Shown: positions 33,987 through 42,368, counted from the first letter of the stretch. The stretch: DNA of 64,000 nt from Pseudonocardia thermophila (GCF_900142365.1 NZ_FRAP01000003.1:62001-126000); one strand, 5' to 3'. Notes: generated by a model not told the origin, from the letters alone. Translations and numbers: made by a program.

Positions 33987-34736
33987 TCAGCCCGCTGCCT
34001 TCAGCACGTAGCCCGCGCCGCGCACCGTGTGGATCATCGGCTCCCGGCCCGCGTCGATCTTCTTGCGCAGGTAGGAGATGTAGAGCTCGACGACGTTGGA
34101 GTGGCCGCCGAAGTCGTAGTGCCACACCCGGTCGAGGATCTGCGCCTTCGACAGCACCCGCCGCGGGTTGCGCATCAGGAAGCGCAGCAGCTCGAACTCC
34201 GTGGCGGTCAGCTCGATGAGGTCGTCGCCGCGGCGGACCTCGTGGCTGTCCTCGTCGAGCACGAGATCGCCCACGACGAGCTCCGAGCTCGCCCGCGCCG
34301 CAGCCGCCATCCCCGAGCGGCGCATGAGCCCGCGCAGCCGCGCCACCAGCTCCTCCAGGCTGAACGGCTTGGTGACGTAGTCGTCTCCGCCCGCCGTCAG
34401 GCCCGCGACCCGGTCCTCGACCGAGTCCTTCGCGGTGAGGAACAGCACCGGAAGGTGCGGGCTGTCCTCCCGCATCCGGCGCAGCACCTCCAACCCGTCG
34501 AAGTCGGGCAGCATCACGTCGAGGACGACGGCGTCGGGGCGCAGCTCGCGCGCGATCCGCACCGCCGAGGCCCCGTCGCCCGCGGTGCGCACCTCCCAGC
34601 CCTCGTAGCGCAGCGCCATCGCGAGGAGGTCCGACAGCGTCGCCTCGTCGTCGACCACCAGCACCCGCACGGGGCCGCCGCCGGAGGCGCGCTGCAGCGA
34701 CGGGCCCTGCTCGCTCACCACCACGGCCGAGACCAT
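33987..34736 (-). CDS. OmpR/PhoB-family response regulator
   Basis: 249 residues from ATG 34736; the open frame runs upstream to 34850 but crosses the promoter-like repeats, so the shorter form is preferred. The receiver domain has VVDDE, phospho-acceptor Asp73 in LDVMLPDFDG and VTKPF with the conserved Lys. A winged-helix C-terminus (LTATEFELLRFLMRNPRRVLS; VVELYISYLRKKID; IHTVRGAGYVL) follows. It is the first gene of an operon with the kinase, a siderophore-binding lipoprotein and a hydrolase. Four direct repeats with 11-bp spacing directly upstream suggest autoregulation. Confidence 0.93.
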   Translation of the reverse strand: MVSAVVVSEQGPSLQRASGGGPVRVLVVDDEATLSDLLAMALRYEGWEVRTAGDGASAVRIARELRPDAVVLDVMLPDFDGLEVLRRMREDSPHLPVLFLTAKDSVEDRVAGLTAGGDDYVTKPFSLEELVARLRGLMRRSGMAAAARASSELVVGDLVLDEDSHEVRRGDDLIELTATEFELLRFLMRNPRRVLSKAQILDRVWHYDFGGHSNVVELYISYLRKKIDAGREPMIHTVRGAGYVLKAAG

Positions 34737-34746
34737 CCCGCAGGTC

Positions 34747-34790
34747 GCTGTGGCCCGGCTGGGCGGAACCTGTGCGCCGGCTGTGAAAGC
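34747..34790. promoter_or_regulatory. Four 11-bp-spaced direct repeats, likely OmpR-family binding sites
   Basis: CTGTG, CTGGG, CTGTG and CTGTG begin at 34748, 34759, 34770 and 34781, exactly 11 bp apart, between the response-regulator start (34736) and the divergent DUF2461 gene (34880). PhoB/OmpR proteins bind head-to-tail half sites (CTGTCA type) with this period. The array is 12-54 bp from the regulator's start codon. Confidence 0.7.
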
Positions 34791-34879
34791 GCCCGATCGG
34801 ACCGAGATCCCCTCAGCAACCGGGAACCGTCGCGCCCTCGACCCCGTCAAAGCCCCGACCGTCCACGGAAGGAGTTTCG

Positions 34880-35530
34880 ATGCCCACCACCAGCGTGTTC
34901 ACCGGTTGGCCCACCGACGCCGTCGTCTTCCTGCGCGAGATCGCGGCCGACAACACGGCCGAGTTCTGGACCGCCCAGCGGCACCGCTACGACGCAGGCG
35001 TACGACCGCCCACGGTCGCCCTGGCCGGGGCGCTGACCGCCGAGTTCGGGCCGGTGCGGGTGCTCCGGCCGCACCGCAACCGCCGCTTCCACCCGACCGT
35101 GCCGCCCTACCGCACCGACACCGGCGGCGTGGCCCGCACCGCGGGCGGCACCGAGCGGTCGTTCGTGCTCTCGGCGGCGGGGCTGGCGGTGACGGTCGGC
35201 CGGTTCGCCTTCGCCGGTGCTGCGCTGCGCCGCTATCGGGAGGCCGTCGCCGGGCCGGCGGGGGAGCAGCTGGTCGCCGCGCTGGTCCGGGCGGAGGAGG
35301 CCGGGCTGTGGCTGGACCCGGCGCCCGCCCAGGCGGCGGTGCCGCGCGGCTGTCCGCGCGATCACCCGCGCGCGCAACTGCTGGCCCGCCGCGCGCTGCG
35401 GATCGGTGCGGCCTGGCCGGCGGGGCCGTGGCTGTCCACCCACGAGCCGCTCGCCCGCGTCGCCGGGGCGTGGCGGGCGGCGACCCCGGTCGTCGAGTGG
35501 CTCGACACGGAGGTCCCGGCCGATGGGTAG
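34880..35530 (+). CDS. DUF2461-like protein
   Basis: 216 residues from ATG 34880 with a strong GGAAGGAG site. The start FTGWPTDAVVFLREIAADNTAEFWTAQRHRYD and the region HRNRRFHPTVPPYRTDTGG follow the DUF2461/TIGR02453 pattern (FxGFP...FL..L..NN...WF). Members are cytoplasmic proteins of unknown function. It diverges from the two-component operon and shares its upstream repeats, so it may be in the same regulon (inference). It converges on an SDR gene with only 5 bp between stops. Confidence 0.8.
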   Translation: MPTTSVFTGWPTDAVVFLREIAADNTAEFWTAQRHRYDAGVRPPTVALAGALTAEFGPVRVLRPHRNRRFHPTVPPYRTDTGGVARTAGGTERSFVLSAAGLAVTVGRFAFAGAALRRYREAVAGPAGEQLVAALVRAEEAGLWLDPAPAQAAVPRGCPRDHPRAQLLARRALRIGAAWPAGPWLSTHEPLARVAGAWRAATPVVEWLDTEVPADG

Positions 35531-35535
35531 CCGGG

Positions 35536-36480
35536 TCAGGCCGGGGCGGGCACCTCCGCGGCCTGCGGCGCGAACCGGTCCTCGAGGCCGAGCGTCACCG
35601 AGGCCGGCATGACCTGGTCGAGCGCATCGAGGTCCCAGCCACCGGCCCGGCACGCGACCGAGCGCAGCTCGGGTTCGGACCACAGGCCCACCGTGTCGCC
35701 CTCCACCGCGAACGTGCACCCGTTCACGTTGCTCGCGGCGTCGGTGCACAGCCAGACGACGAGCGGCGCGACGCTCCACGCGTCACCGGCCCCGCCGATG
35801 CCGGCCCGGACCCCGACGCGCAGCGGGCCGAGCCGGGCCCACCGGTCGAAGTAGGGTGCCATCTCCGCGCGGTAGCGCTCGCCCATCTTCGTGCCCAGCG
35901 CGCGGGGTCGGACGGCGTTGCAGCGCACGCCGTCCGGTCCGAGCTCGCGGGCGACCGAGCGGGTCAGGCCGATCACCGCCTCCTTCGCAGCGGCGTAGGC
36001 GCTCATGTAGGCGTGCCCGAGGCCGGACTCCGACCCGGTGTTGACGATCACGCCGCGGCGCTGGCGGCGGAAGACCGGTGCGGCGTGCCGGATCAGCCGG
36101 AACGTGGCGGTGAGGCTCACGTCGAGCACCTCGGCCCAGCGCTCGTCGGTGACCTCGTCGATCGGGCTGACGTGCGCGGTTGCGGCGTTGTTGACCAAGA
36201 TGTCGAGCCGGCCGAACGCGTCGAGCGCGGCGTCCACGATCGCGCGCGGGGCTGCGGGATCGCGCAGGTCCTCCCGGACCGCGACGGCCCGGCCGCCCTC
36301 GGCCTCGATCTCGGCGACGACGACGTCGGCGGTGGAGCGACCGGCTTCGTCGGTGCCGACCGAGTTGACGGCCACGGCCGCGCCCGCCCGGGCGAGGGAG
36401 ATCGCCTCGGCGCGTCCGATCCCGCTGCCGGCCCCGGTCACGATCGCCACCCGACCGGCCAGCCTCTGCTCTGCACTCAT
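35536..36480 (-). CDS. SDR-family NAD(P)-dependent oxidoreductase
   Basis: A 314-residue Rossmann enzyme from ATG 36480. Cofactor motif TGAGSGIG (16-23), the NNAA motif, and a catalytic Ser with YMSAYAAAK (Tyr and Lys) are present. An extended C-terminus of about 50 residues after the usual SDR end (VNGCTFAVEGDTVGLWSEPELRS) is typical of actinobacterial SDRs near lipid and steroid genes. A clear promoter lies upstream on the minus strand. It diverges from a thiolase-like/acyl-CoA dehydrogenase operon, suggesting a beta-oxidation-like role such as a 3-hydroxyacyl-CoA dehydrogenase (inference). Confidence 0.88.
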   Translation of the reverse strand: MSAEQRLAGRVAIVTGAGSGIGRAEAISLARAGAAVAVNSVGTDEAGRSTADVVVAEIEAEGGRAVAVREDLRDPAAPRAIVDAALDAFGRLDILVNNAATAHVSPIDEVTDERWAEVLDVSLTATFRLIRHAAPVFRRQRRGVIVNTGSESGLGHAYMSAYAAAKEAVIGLTRSVARELGPDGVRCNAVRPRALGTKMGERYRAEMAPYFDRWARLGPLRVGVRAGIGGAGDAWSVAPLVVWLCTDAASNVNGCTFAVEGDTVGLWSEPELRSVACRAGGWDLDALDQVMPASVTLGLEDRFAPQAAEVPAPA

Positions 36481-36531
36481 GTGTTTCCCGGCCTTTCGCG
36501 ACGTTGCGGTGTGCCGACTGGCGCCGGATGA

Positions 36532-36561
36532 AAGTTAGATCTATCCGAAAGGAGATGTCAA
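36532..36561 (-). promoter_or_regulatory. Sigma-70-type promoter for the SDR gene
   Basis: On the minus strand TTGACA (36561-36556) and TAACTT (36537-36532) are 18 bp apart in a locally AT-rich patch. Transcription would start about 45 nt before the SDR ATG. The -35 is a perfect consensus, rare in this GC-rich window. AGATCT (36536-36541) overlaps the -10 and could be part of an operator. Confidence 0.6.
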
Positions 36562-36645
36562 CTGATAGTAAAACTCAATAGTGTCCGAATCGCGGAGCCT
36601 CGTCGTGACCGCGCGGGCGAGCTACTCGGCGGTAACGTCACGGGC

Positions 36646-38148
36646 GTGACGAACGAGCGCACACCCGTGCTGGTCGGGGCCGGGCAGGTCCTCGGCAACC
36701 GCGCCCGGGAGGTCTCCGCAGCTCGTGAGCCCGCCGAGCTGGTGCTGGCGGCCGTCGACGCGGCCGCTGCCGACGCGGGCGCCCCCGGCCTGCTCGCCGC
36801 CGCCGACACGATCACCACCGTCCGCACCACCAGCTGGGCGTACGCTGACCTGGCCGGACGCATAGGGGCGCATGTCGGGGCGCGGCCGGCGCACACCGGT
36901 GACACGACGGTCGGCGGGCACTGGCCCGCAGCGCTGCTCGAGCAGGCGGCGGCGCGCATCGCCTGCGGTGAATCACGGGTCGCGGTGATCGCCGGTGGCG
37001 AGGCGATGGCGTCGCTGAACGCGCTGCGCGCCGCGGGCGTCGACCCGGTCGACGCCGGGTGGAGCACCGAGCCCGGCGGGCCGCCGGCGTTCGATCCCGA
37101 CGAGCTCGGCAGCCCCGCCATGCAGGCGGCCGGGATCGTGCTCCCGGCGCGGGTCTACCCGCTGTTCCACTCCGCCCATCGGCACGCGGCCGGGCTGAGC
37201 CCGGCGGCCTCGATCGCCCGCTCCGCCGGGCTGTGCGCAGCGTTCACCGAGGTCGCAGCGACCAACCCGGTGGCCTGGAACCCGACGGTGCGCAGCGCGG
37301 CGGAGATCGCCGAGCCCGGCCCCGGCAACCGCATGGTGTGCGAGCCGTACACGCTCGCGCAGAACGCGATGCCGTTCGTCGACCAGGCCGCGGCCGTCGT
37401 CGTCACCTCGCTCGCGGCCGCCCGCGCCCACGGGGTGCCCGAGGACCGCATCGTGTACGTGGAGGGCGGCGCCGGGGCCAGGGACACCGCGGACGTGCTG
37501 GCTCGCCCGTCGTTCGCCACCTCGGCGGCGCTCGCGGACGCGCTCGACCGCACTGCGGCCGGCGTCGACGCGACCCGGCTCGAGGTCGTCGACGTGTACA
37601 GCTGCTTCCCGATCGTCCCGGAGCTGGTCGCGGAGCACCTGGGGCTGCCGGTCGCCGCCGTCGCCGGGGTCACCGGCGGGCACAACGCGTTCGGCGGTCC
37701 GCTGTCGACCTACACGCTGCACGCGCTGGTCGCGGTCACCCAACGGCTGCGCGCCGGCGGCGGCCGGGCGCTCGTGCACGGCAACGGCGGTTACCTCACC
37801 CACCAGCACGCGCTGCTGCTGTCCCGGGACCCGGTGGTCTACCGCGGCGACCCGCAGCCGCGCACCGTCACCGGGGTCGCGCCGCCGCTGGTGCCGGTGC
37901 CCGACATCGCCGAGGTCACCGTGGAGGCCGCGACCGTCGAGCACAGCCGCGACGGCGCGCCGAAGCAGGGGTTCCTGGTCGCGCGGCTCGCCGACGGCTC
38001 CCGCATCGCGGGCTGCACCCCGCCCGGCGATCCCGACGCGGCCCGCGCGCTGTCGCTGTACCGGGCGGGCGAGCTGCGGGAGATCGTCGGCACCCGGGTG
38101 CGGGTCACCCGCAAGAACGGCCACGTCCTCGTGGAGGCGCAGCCGTGA
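36646..38148 (+). CDS. Thiolase-like protein (acetyl-CoA acetyltransferase family)
   Basis: 500 residues from GTG 36646; an inverted GTCAC/GTGAC pair (36637-36650) spans the start. The fold is thiolase-like: TPVLVGAGQV start, VAVIAGGEA, and the C-terminal His/Gly region GGHNAFGGPLSTYTLHALV. The nucleophilic Cys expected near residue 90 is not evident (the segment there reads GDTTVGGHWPAALLEQAAA), so it may belong to the SCPx/nonspecific-lipid-transfer thiolase-like group rather than be a classical thiolase. A C-terminal domain of about 100 residues resembles the OB-like extension of that group. It overlaps the acyl-CoA dehydrogenase by 4 bp. Confidence 0.8.
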   Translation: MTNERTPVLVGAGQVLGNRAREVSAAREPAELVLAAVDAAAADAGAPGLLAAADTITTVRTTSWAYADLAGRIGAHVGARPAHTGDTTVGGHWPAALLEQAAARIACGESRVAVIAGGEAMASLNALRAAGVDPVDAGWSTEPGGPPAFDPDELGSPAMQAAGIVLPARVYPLFHSAHRHAAGLSPAASIARSAGLCAAFTEVAATNPVAWNPTVRSAAEIAEPGPGNRMVCEPYTLAQNAMPFVDQAAAVVVTSLAAARAHGVPEDRIVYVEGGAGARDTADVLARPSFATSAALADALDRTAAGVDATRLEVVDVYSCFPIVPELVAEHLGLPVAAVAGVTGGHNAFGGPLSTYTLHALVAVTQRLRAGGGRALVHGNGGYLTHQHALLLSRDPVVYRGDPQPRTVTGVAPPLVPVPDIAEVTVEAATVEHSRDGAPKQGFLVARLADGSRIAGCTPPGDPDAARALSLYRAGELREIVGTRVRVTRKNGHVLVEAQP

Positions 38149-39308
38149 CGACCGATCCCTGGCTCACCGACGAGCGGCAGGCCCTGCGCGAGCTGGTCGC
38201 CGACTTCACCACCCGCGAGGTCGTCCCGCACCTGGCCGAGCGGGAACGGGTCGGTGAGGTGCCGCGGCAGCTGCACCAGGAGACGGCCGAGGTGGGCCTG
38301 CTCGGCGCGGGCTTCCCGGAGGAGGTCGGCGGGAGCGGCGGCGACCCGATCGACGGGTTCGTCGTGGCCGAGCAGATCCTGCTGTCCGGCGGCTCCGGAG
38401 GCGTGGTCGCAGCCCTGCTCACGCACGGCATCGCCGTCCCCCAACGTGGCGAGCGGCAACGCCGACCTCATCGACCGCTTCGTGCGGCCCACGCTCGCCG
38501 GGGAGGCATCGGCGCGCTCGCCATCACCGAGCCCGGCGGGGATTCCGACGTCGCCGGCATCACCACGCGGGCCCGCCGCGACGGCGACGACTACGTCGTC
38601 GACGGTGCCGAGCTCTCCATCACCTCGGGTGCGCGGGCCGACTCCGTCACCACGGCCGTGCGCACCGGCGGGCCCGGTCACGGCGGGATCTCGCTGCTCG
38701 TCGTCGAGAAGGGCAGGCCGGGGTTCGCGGTCGGCCGCAAGCTCGACGAGATGGGCTGGCTCTGCTCCGACACCGCCGAGCTCTCCTACGTGGACGTGCG
38801 GGTACCGGTCGGCAACCTCGTCGGGGCCGAGGGCAGCTGGGGCCGCACCGCGCCGACGTACGCCACGGTCGGGTTCGGGCAGATCGCGCAGCAGTTCCAG
38901 GCCGAGCGGCTCTCGCCGGCCGTGCAGGCCTACGCCACCGCGCAGCGCTGCGTCGACCTGACGATGCAGTGGATCCGCGACCGCGAGACGTTCGGCCGCC
39001 CGCTCGCCTCCCGCCAGGTCGTCGAGCACCGGATGGCGGAGATGATCGGCGTCGCGCGCACCTCCACCCGCACGGTGGCCGCCCGCTGGGTGGCCGAGGG
39101 CGGCCAGCTCATGGAGACCGCGATGGCGAAGAACACCGCCGTCGCAGCGTGCGAGCACGTGGTGCACGAGTGCGTTCAGCTCGGCGGGATGGGTTACATG
39201 CGCGAGCACGAGGTGGAGCGGCACTACCGCGACGCGCGCATCCTCGGCATCGGCGGCGGCACCACCGAGATCATGAACGAGATCATCGTCGAGCTGCTCG
39301 GGCTGTAG
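38145..39308 (+). CDS. Acyl-CoA dehydrogenase with compensating frameshifts
   Basis: 387 residues from GTG 38145 (GTGA overlap). Most is a normal FAD acyl-CoA dehydrogenase: ALAITEPGGDSDVAGI, FAVGRKLDEMGW, RETFGRPLASRQVVEH, and QLGGMGYMREHEVERHYRDARILGIGGGTTEIM. Between 38441 and about 38505 the frame is wrong: it reads QRGERQRRPHRPLRAAHARRG, while the +1-shifted frame gives NVASGNADLIDRFVRPTLAG, exactly what the family has here. An extra C in a C-run near 38441 and a lost base near 38506 compensate. There is also an insertion-like SWGRTAPTYATV before GFGQIAQQF. The gene may be damaged, or these may be sequencing errors. Confidence 0.85.
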   Translation: MTTDPWLTDERQALRELVADFTTREVVPHLAERERVGEVPRQLHQETAEVGLLGAGFPEEVGGSGGDPIDGFVVAEQILLSGGSGGVVAALLTHGIAVPQRGERQRRPHRPLRAAHARRGGIGALAITEPGGDSDVAGITTRARRDGDDYVVDGAELSITSGARADSVTTAVRTGGPGHGGISLLVVEKGRPGFAVGRKLDEMGWLCSDTAELSYVDVRVPVGNLVGAEGSWGRTAPTYATVGFGQIAQQFQAERLSPAVQAYATAQRCVDLTMQWIRDRETFGRPLASRQVVEHRMAEMIGVARTSTRTVAARWVAEGGQLMETAMAKNTAVAACEHVVHECVQLGGMGYMREHEVERHYRDARILGIGGGTTEIMNEIIVELLGL

Positions 39309-39389
39309 CCGGACGAGTGGCCTGTAACACAACGGCCACCCGGACAGATGTTCCCCACGATCGAGTTACCACGTGGGGGTGGCCTGCGC

Positions 39390-40877
39390 ATGGCCGAGGT
39401 AGCGCAACGCAATCGGGCGGCGATCGCCGTCCTGGTGGCTCTCAGCCTGGTGGCGAGCCTGTTCGGGGTCGCCGTCCTGACCGCGCGCTCGGCGCAGGCC
39501 ACGCCCGTCTACCTGGAGCCGGCCGACGCGGTCGGCGCCGATCCGTTCGTCCCGTCGCTGCTCGACCCGGCCGACGACACCGTCCCCGAGATGGCGGGCA
39601 CCGGCGACCAGGGCACCTGCGATCCCGGCACGCTGTCCGACTACCTGATGACCCACCCCGAGGCCGCGCAGGCCTGGGTGGCGGCGCTGAACGCAGACCC
39701 GACGCTGCAGTGGAGCGGCGGCACCACGGTCGCGGTGGAGCAGATCCCCGACTACATCGCCGAGCTGACCCCGGCGCTGCTGGGCGACGACATGCAGGTC
39801 ACCAACCACCGGTTCGTCGACGGCCGGGTCGCGGCCGTGCAGTCGGTGCTGCAGGCGGGCACGGCAGTGCTGGTCGACGAAACCGGCGCACCGCGGGTGC
39901 GCTGCGCCTGCGGCAACCCGCTCACCCCGGCCGTGTACGTGGAGGAGGAGGAGTGGGAGCCCGAGTACGTCGGTGAGCCCTGGCAGGGCTTCACCCACGA
40001 CGACTACGCCGACTCCGAGGACGACGAGGAGCCCGCGCCCGTCGCCCGGGAGAAGCACGGCGACGAGCACGGCAAGGACGAGGGCAAGGGCAAGGACGAG
40101 GACAAGCACAAGCCCCGCAAGAAGTGCGCGCGCGGCGAGCACCGCGACGGCGAGGGCCGCTGCCGCGCCCCGCTCACGTTCTGCACGGCCGAGACCGTCG
40201 CGACGGACCGGGCCGCGCACGAACGGGACCGCTGCCCGCGGCCGCCGCACTGCCGCGACGAGCAGCGGACCGACGACGGCCGGTGCACGCTGCGGCCGAA
40301 CGAGCCGCGGTGCACGGTGGAGGGCGTCGTGGCCGGGACCGCCGTTCCGTGCCCGCAGGACGGTGATCGACCGCGGCCGAGCACCGAGGGCGGCCCGGCG
40401 GAGCGGCCGGGCGGCCCGACCCCGGAGGCGAGCAGCACACCGTCGCCGACCGCGCTGGATCCGGTGCTCGATCCCGTGCTCGAGACGGTGACCAGCGCGG
40501 AGCCGCTGCCGGACGCCGGGCAGCTCCCCGCAGCGCCGCCGGCGGCCGGGCCCGCCCCGTCGGCGACGCCGCCGACGGCCACCGAGGGTGGACCCGAGAG
40601 CCCGGCACCGGCTCCTGCGCCGGCGGTGAGCCCGCCGAGCTCACCCGCTCCGCAGTCCGCTCCGCAGCCCGCTCCGCAGTCGGTGCCGACCACGACGGCA
40701 GCGGCCAAGTCCTCCGCGCCGGCGCTCCTGCCGCAGATCACGAAGGCCCTGCCGAGACCGGTGCGCTGCCCCGACGGCACACTCATGCCGCTGCGGGGCT
40801 GCCCGATCCCGGAGACCGGGGTGCCGGTGGGGTGGGTGCAGAAGGGTACGCGGATGGTGCCGGCGCCCACCTCCTAA
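39390..40877 (+). CDS. Secreted DUF6777-like protein with Cys-rich and Pro-rich tail
   Basis: 495 residues from ATG 39390; an ATG at 39348 in the same frame is possible. A signal peptide with hydrophobic core IAVLVALSLVASLFGVAV and cleavage near AQA|TP is present. The next 170 residues match the DUF6777 type: LSDYLMTHPEAAQAWVAALN, ELTPALLGDDMQVTNHRF, and VLQAGTAVLVDETGAPRVRCACGNPL. Then come an acidic/lysine-rich run (about 215-265), a cluster of Cys (about 266-340), a long Pro/Ala/Ser/Thr linker, and a C-terminal segment with two Cys. No cell-wall sorting signal is seen. Function unknown; ligand binding or cell-surface anchoring is possible. Confidence 0.75.
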   Translation: MAEVAQRNRAAIAVLVALSLVASLFGVAVLTARSAQATPVYLEPADAVGADPFVPSLLDPADDTVPEMAGTGDQGTCDPGTLSDYLMTHPEAAQAWVAALNADPTLQWSGGTTVAVEQIPDYIAELTPALLGDDMQVTNHRFVDGRVAAVQSVLQAGTAVLVDETGAPRVRCACGNPLTPAVYVEEEEWEPEYVGEPWQGFTHDDYADSEDDEEPAPVAREKHGDEHGKDEGKGKDEDKHKPRKKCARGEHRDGEGRCRAPLTFCTAETVATDRAAHERDRCPRPPHCRDEQRTDDGRCTLRPNEPRCTVEGVVAGTAVPCPQDGDRPRPSTEGGPAERPGGPTPEASSTPSPTALDPVLDPVLETVTSAEPLPDAGQLPAAPPAAGPAPSATPPTATEGGPESPAPAPAPAVSPPSSPAPQSAPQPAPQSVPTTTAAAKSSAPALLPQITKALPRPVRCPDGTLMPLRGCPIPETGVPVGWVQKGTRMVPAPTS

Positions 40878-40913
40878 CCGGAGGGCTCAGCGCCGCTCCT
40901 AGTGGGCCCTGAA

Positions 40914-40966
40914 GCAACGAACGGCACTCTCGTCCACCCCGAGTGGACGAGAGTGCCGTTCGTTGC
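40914..40966. terminator. Perfect 24-bp inverted repeat with 5-base loop
   Basis: The left arm 40914-40937 is the exact reverse complement of 40943-40966; the loop is CCCGA. It lies 36 bp after the DUF6777-like stop and 36 bp before the convergent SIP gene's stop, so it should terminate both. Such long flawless hairpins are rare and may be multicopy elements in this genome. Confidence 0.85.
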
Positions 40967-41002
40967 CTCGGCGCCGGCGCCGAGCTGCCCGCCGGAGGAA
41001 GA

Positions 41003-41746
41003 TCACCGTGCGCGCCAGTACCCCGTCGCGTACACCGCGCGCCGGTCGAAGCCGCGCTCGTCGATGAGGTGCTTGCGCAGGTCTCGGACGCAGCCCGATT
41101 CACCGGACAGCCACACCTGGCCGCGCCCGTCCGGGAAGGTCGCCGACCGCACGGCCTCGGCGAGCGGGGCACCCGGCGCTGCGTCGCCCCGGTGCACCCA
41201 GGTGATCTCGGCCTTGCCGGGCAGCTCCTGCTCCTCCGCGGCGTCGGCGACCTCGAGGACCGCCAGGGCGGGGACCCCCTCGGGCAGCGCCTCCAGCACG
41301 GTGGCGACGGCGGGCAGCGCGGTCTCGTCGCCGATGACGACGTGGAAGTCCGCGGTGGGGTCGGGCTCGTAGCGGCCACCGGGTTCGGAGACGCCGACCC
41401 ACGCGCCGGGTTTCGCGTCGCGCGCCCACGCGGCGGCCGGGCCGTGGCCCTCGTGCAGCACGAAGTCGACGTCGAGCTCGCCGGCCTGGGGATCGAAGCG
41501 GCGCACCGTGTACGTGCGGATCACCGGGCGCGGCTCCCCGGCGGGCCACACGGGGCCCCCGGTGCTCGCCCGCGGCACGGCCGGGCGTTCCTGCCCGGGC
41601 ACGGGGAAGAACATCTTGATGCGCCGGTCGGGCCCGGATCCACTGAACCCGGCGAGCTCCTCGCCCCCGAGGGTGACCCGCACCATGCGCGGGGTCACGC
41701 GGACACTGCGGCGCACCTGGAGCAGTCGCGGGGCAGTGGTGGTCAC
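41003..41746 (-). CDS. Siderophore-interacting protein (ViuB-type ferric reductase)
   Basis: 247 residues from GTG 41746, in a 4-bp overlap with the TetR gene. An FAD-binding beta-barrel with PVIRTYTVRRFD (the RxYT flavin motif) is followed by VDFVLHEGHGPAAAWAR and a C-terminal SIP domain with VVIGDETALPAVATVLEALP and the Arg/Trp-rich end FDRRAVYATGYWRAR. The family releases iron from ferric siderophores by NAD(P)H- or ferredoxin-dependent reduction in the cytoplasm. Coupling with a TetR gene suggests control by a ligand. It is 7 kb from the siderophore-lipoprotein operon and 12 kb from the iron-boxed Suc/Fer gene. Confidence 0.92.
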   Translation of the reverse strand: MTTTAPRLLQVRRSVRVTPRMVRVTLGGEELAGFSGSGPDRRIKMFFPVPGQERPAVPRASTGGPVWPAGEPRPVIRTYTVRRFDPQAGELDVDFVLHEGHGPAAAWARDAKPGAWVGVSEPGGRYEPDPTADFHVVIGDETALPAVATVLEALPEGVPALAVLEVADAAEEQELPGKAEITWVHRGDAAPGAPLAEAVRSATFPDGRGQVWLSGESGCVRDLRKHLIDERGFDRRAVYATGYWRAR

Positions 41747-42354
41747 GACCCCGATTCTGCCTGCCCCCGTTCGAGGCCCGTCCAGGCGAGGTCCATCAGG
41801 TACTCGGTGGCCTGTTCGGCGCTGACCGTCCCGCCCGAGCGGGCCCGCCACAGCGCCAGCCGCTCGGTGGCCCCGACGATGATCTGCGCCCAGCCCTCGA
41901 CCCGCTGCTGCTCGACGTCCGGCCGGGCCGCCGCCAGCAGCCCCACGATGAAGTCGACCTGCTGCTGGCGGATCTCTTCCAGCCCCTGCTGGCCGGAACC
42001 GGTGTCGGCCTCGGTGTAGAGCAGCATCCACGCCGGGCCCTGCGAGTCGAGGTAGTCGAAGAACGCGCGCGTGCCGCGGCGCAGCGCGTCCTCGGCGCTC
42101 GTGGCGGACGCGACCGCGGCGGAGGTGACCTCCAGCAGCTCGGCGCGGGCCCGGGCGATGCACGCCAGCAGCAGCCCGTCCTTCGAGCCGAAGTGGCTGT
42201 AGAGCACCGGCTTGGTGACTCCGACGAGCTTCGCCACGGCGTCCATCGACGCCTGCTGGAACCCCCGCTCGCTGAACACCCGGACGGCGGCGTCGAGGAT
42301 CTGCCGCTCGCGCTCGGCGCGGCTGAGCCGGCGTCGGGGCGCTCTGGTCTCCAC
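41743..42354 (-). CDS. TetR-family transcriptional regulator
   Basis: 203 residues from GTG 42354. The N-terminal HTH is typical (ILDAAVRVFSERGFQQASMDAVAKLVGVTKPVLYSHFGSKDGLL, residues 19-63), followed by a ligand-binding domain with a Trp-rich segment. It precedes the SIP gene in a GTGA overlap and diverges from an FAD enzyme gene. An inverted repeat in the 36-bp intergenic gap is its likely operator, which would control both directions. The effector is not predictable. Confidence 0.92.
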   Translation of the reverse strand: METRAPRRRLSRAERERQILDAAVRVFSERGFQQASMDAVAKLVGVTKPVLYSHFGSKDGLLLACIARARAELLEVTSAAVASATSAEDALRRGTRAFFDYLDSQGPAWMLLYTEADTGSGQQGLEEIRQQQVDFIVGLLAAARPDVEQQRVEGWAQIIVGATERLALWRARSGGTVSAEQATEYLMDLAWTGLERGQAESGS

Positions 42355-42368
42355 GTGCGGAGTCTAAC

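Noticed and set aside
34737..34850. N-terminal extension of the OmpR-type regulator
   Set aside because: The longer frame would run through the 11-bp repeats; the receiver domain starts well after the chosen ATG.
36555..36581. 8-codon ORF after AAAGGAG between the SDR and thiolase genes
   Set aside because: The ribosome-like site touches the ATG, and the sequence is the reverse of the SDR promoter; there is no coupling to a gene.
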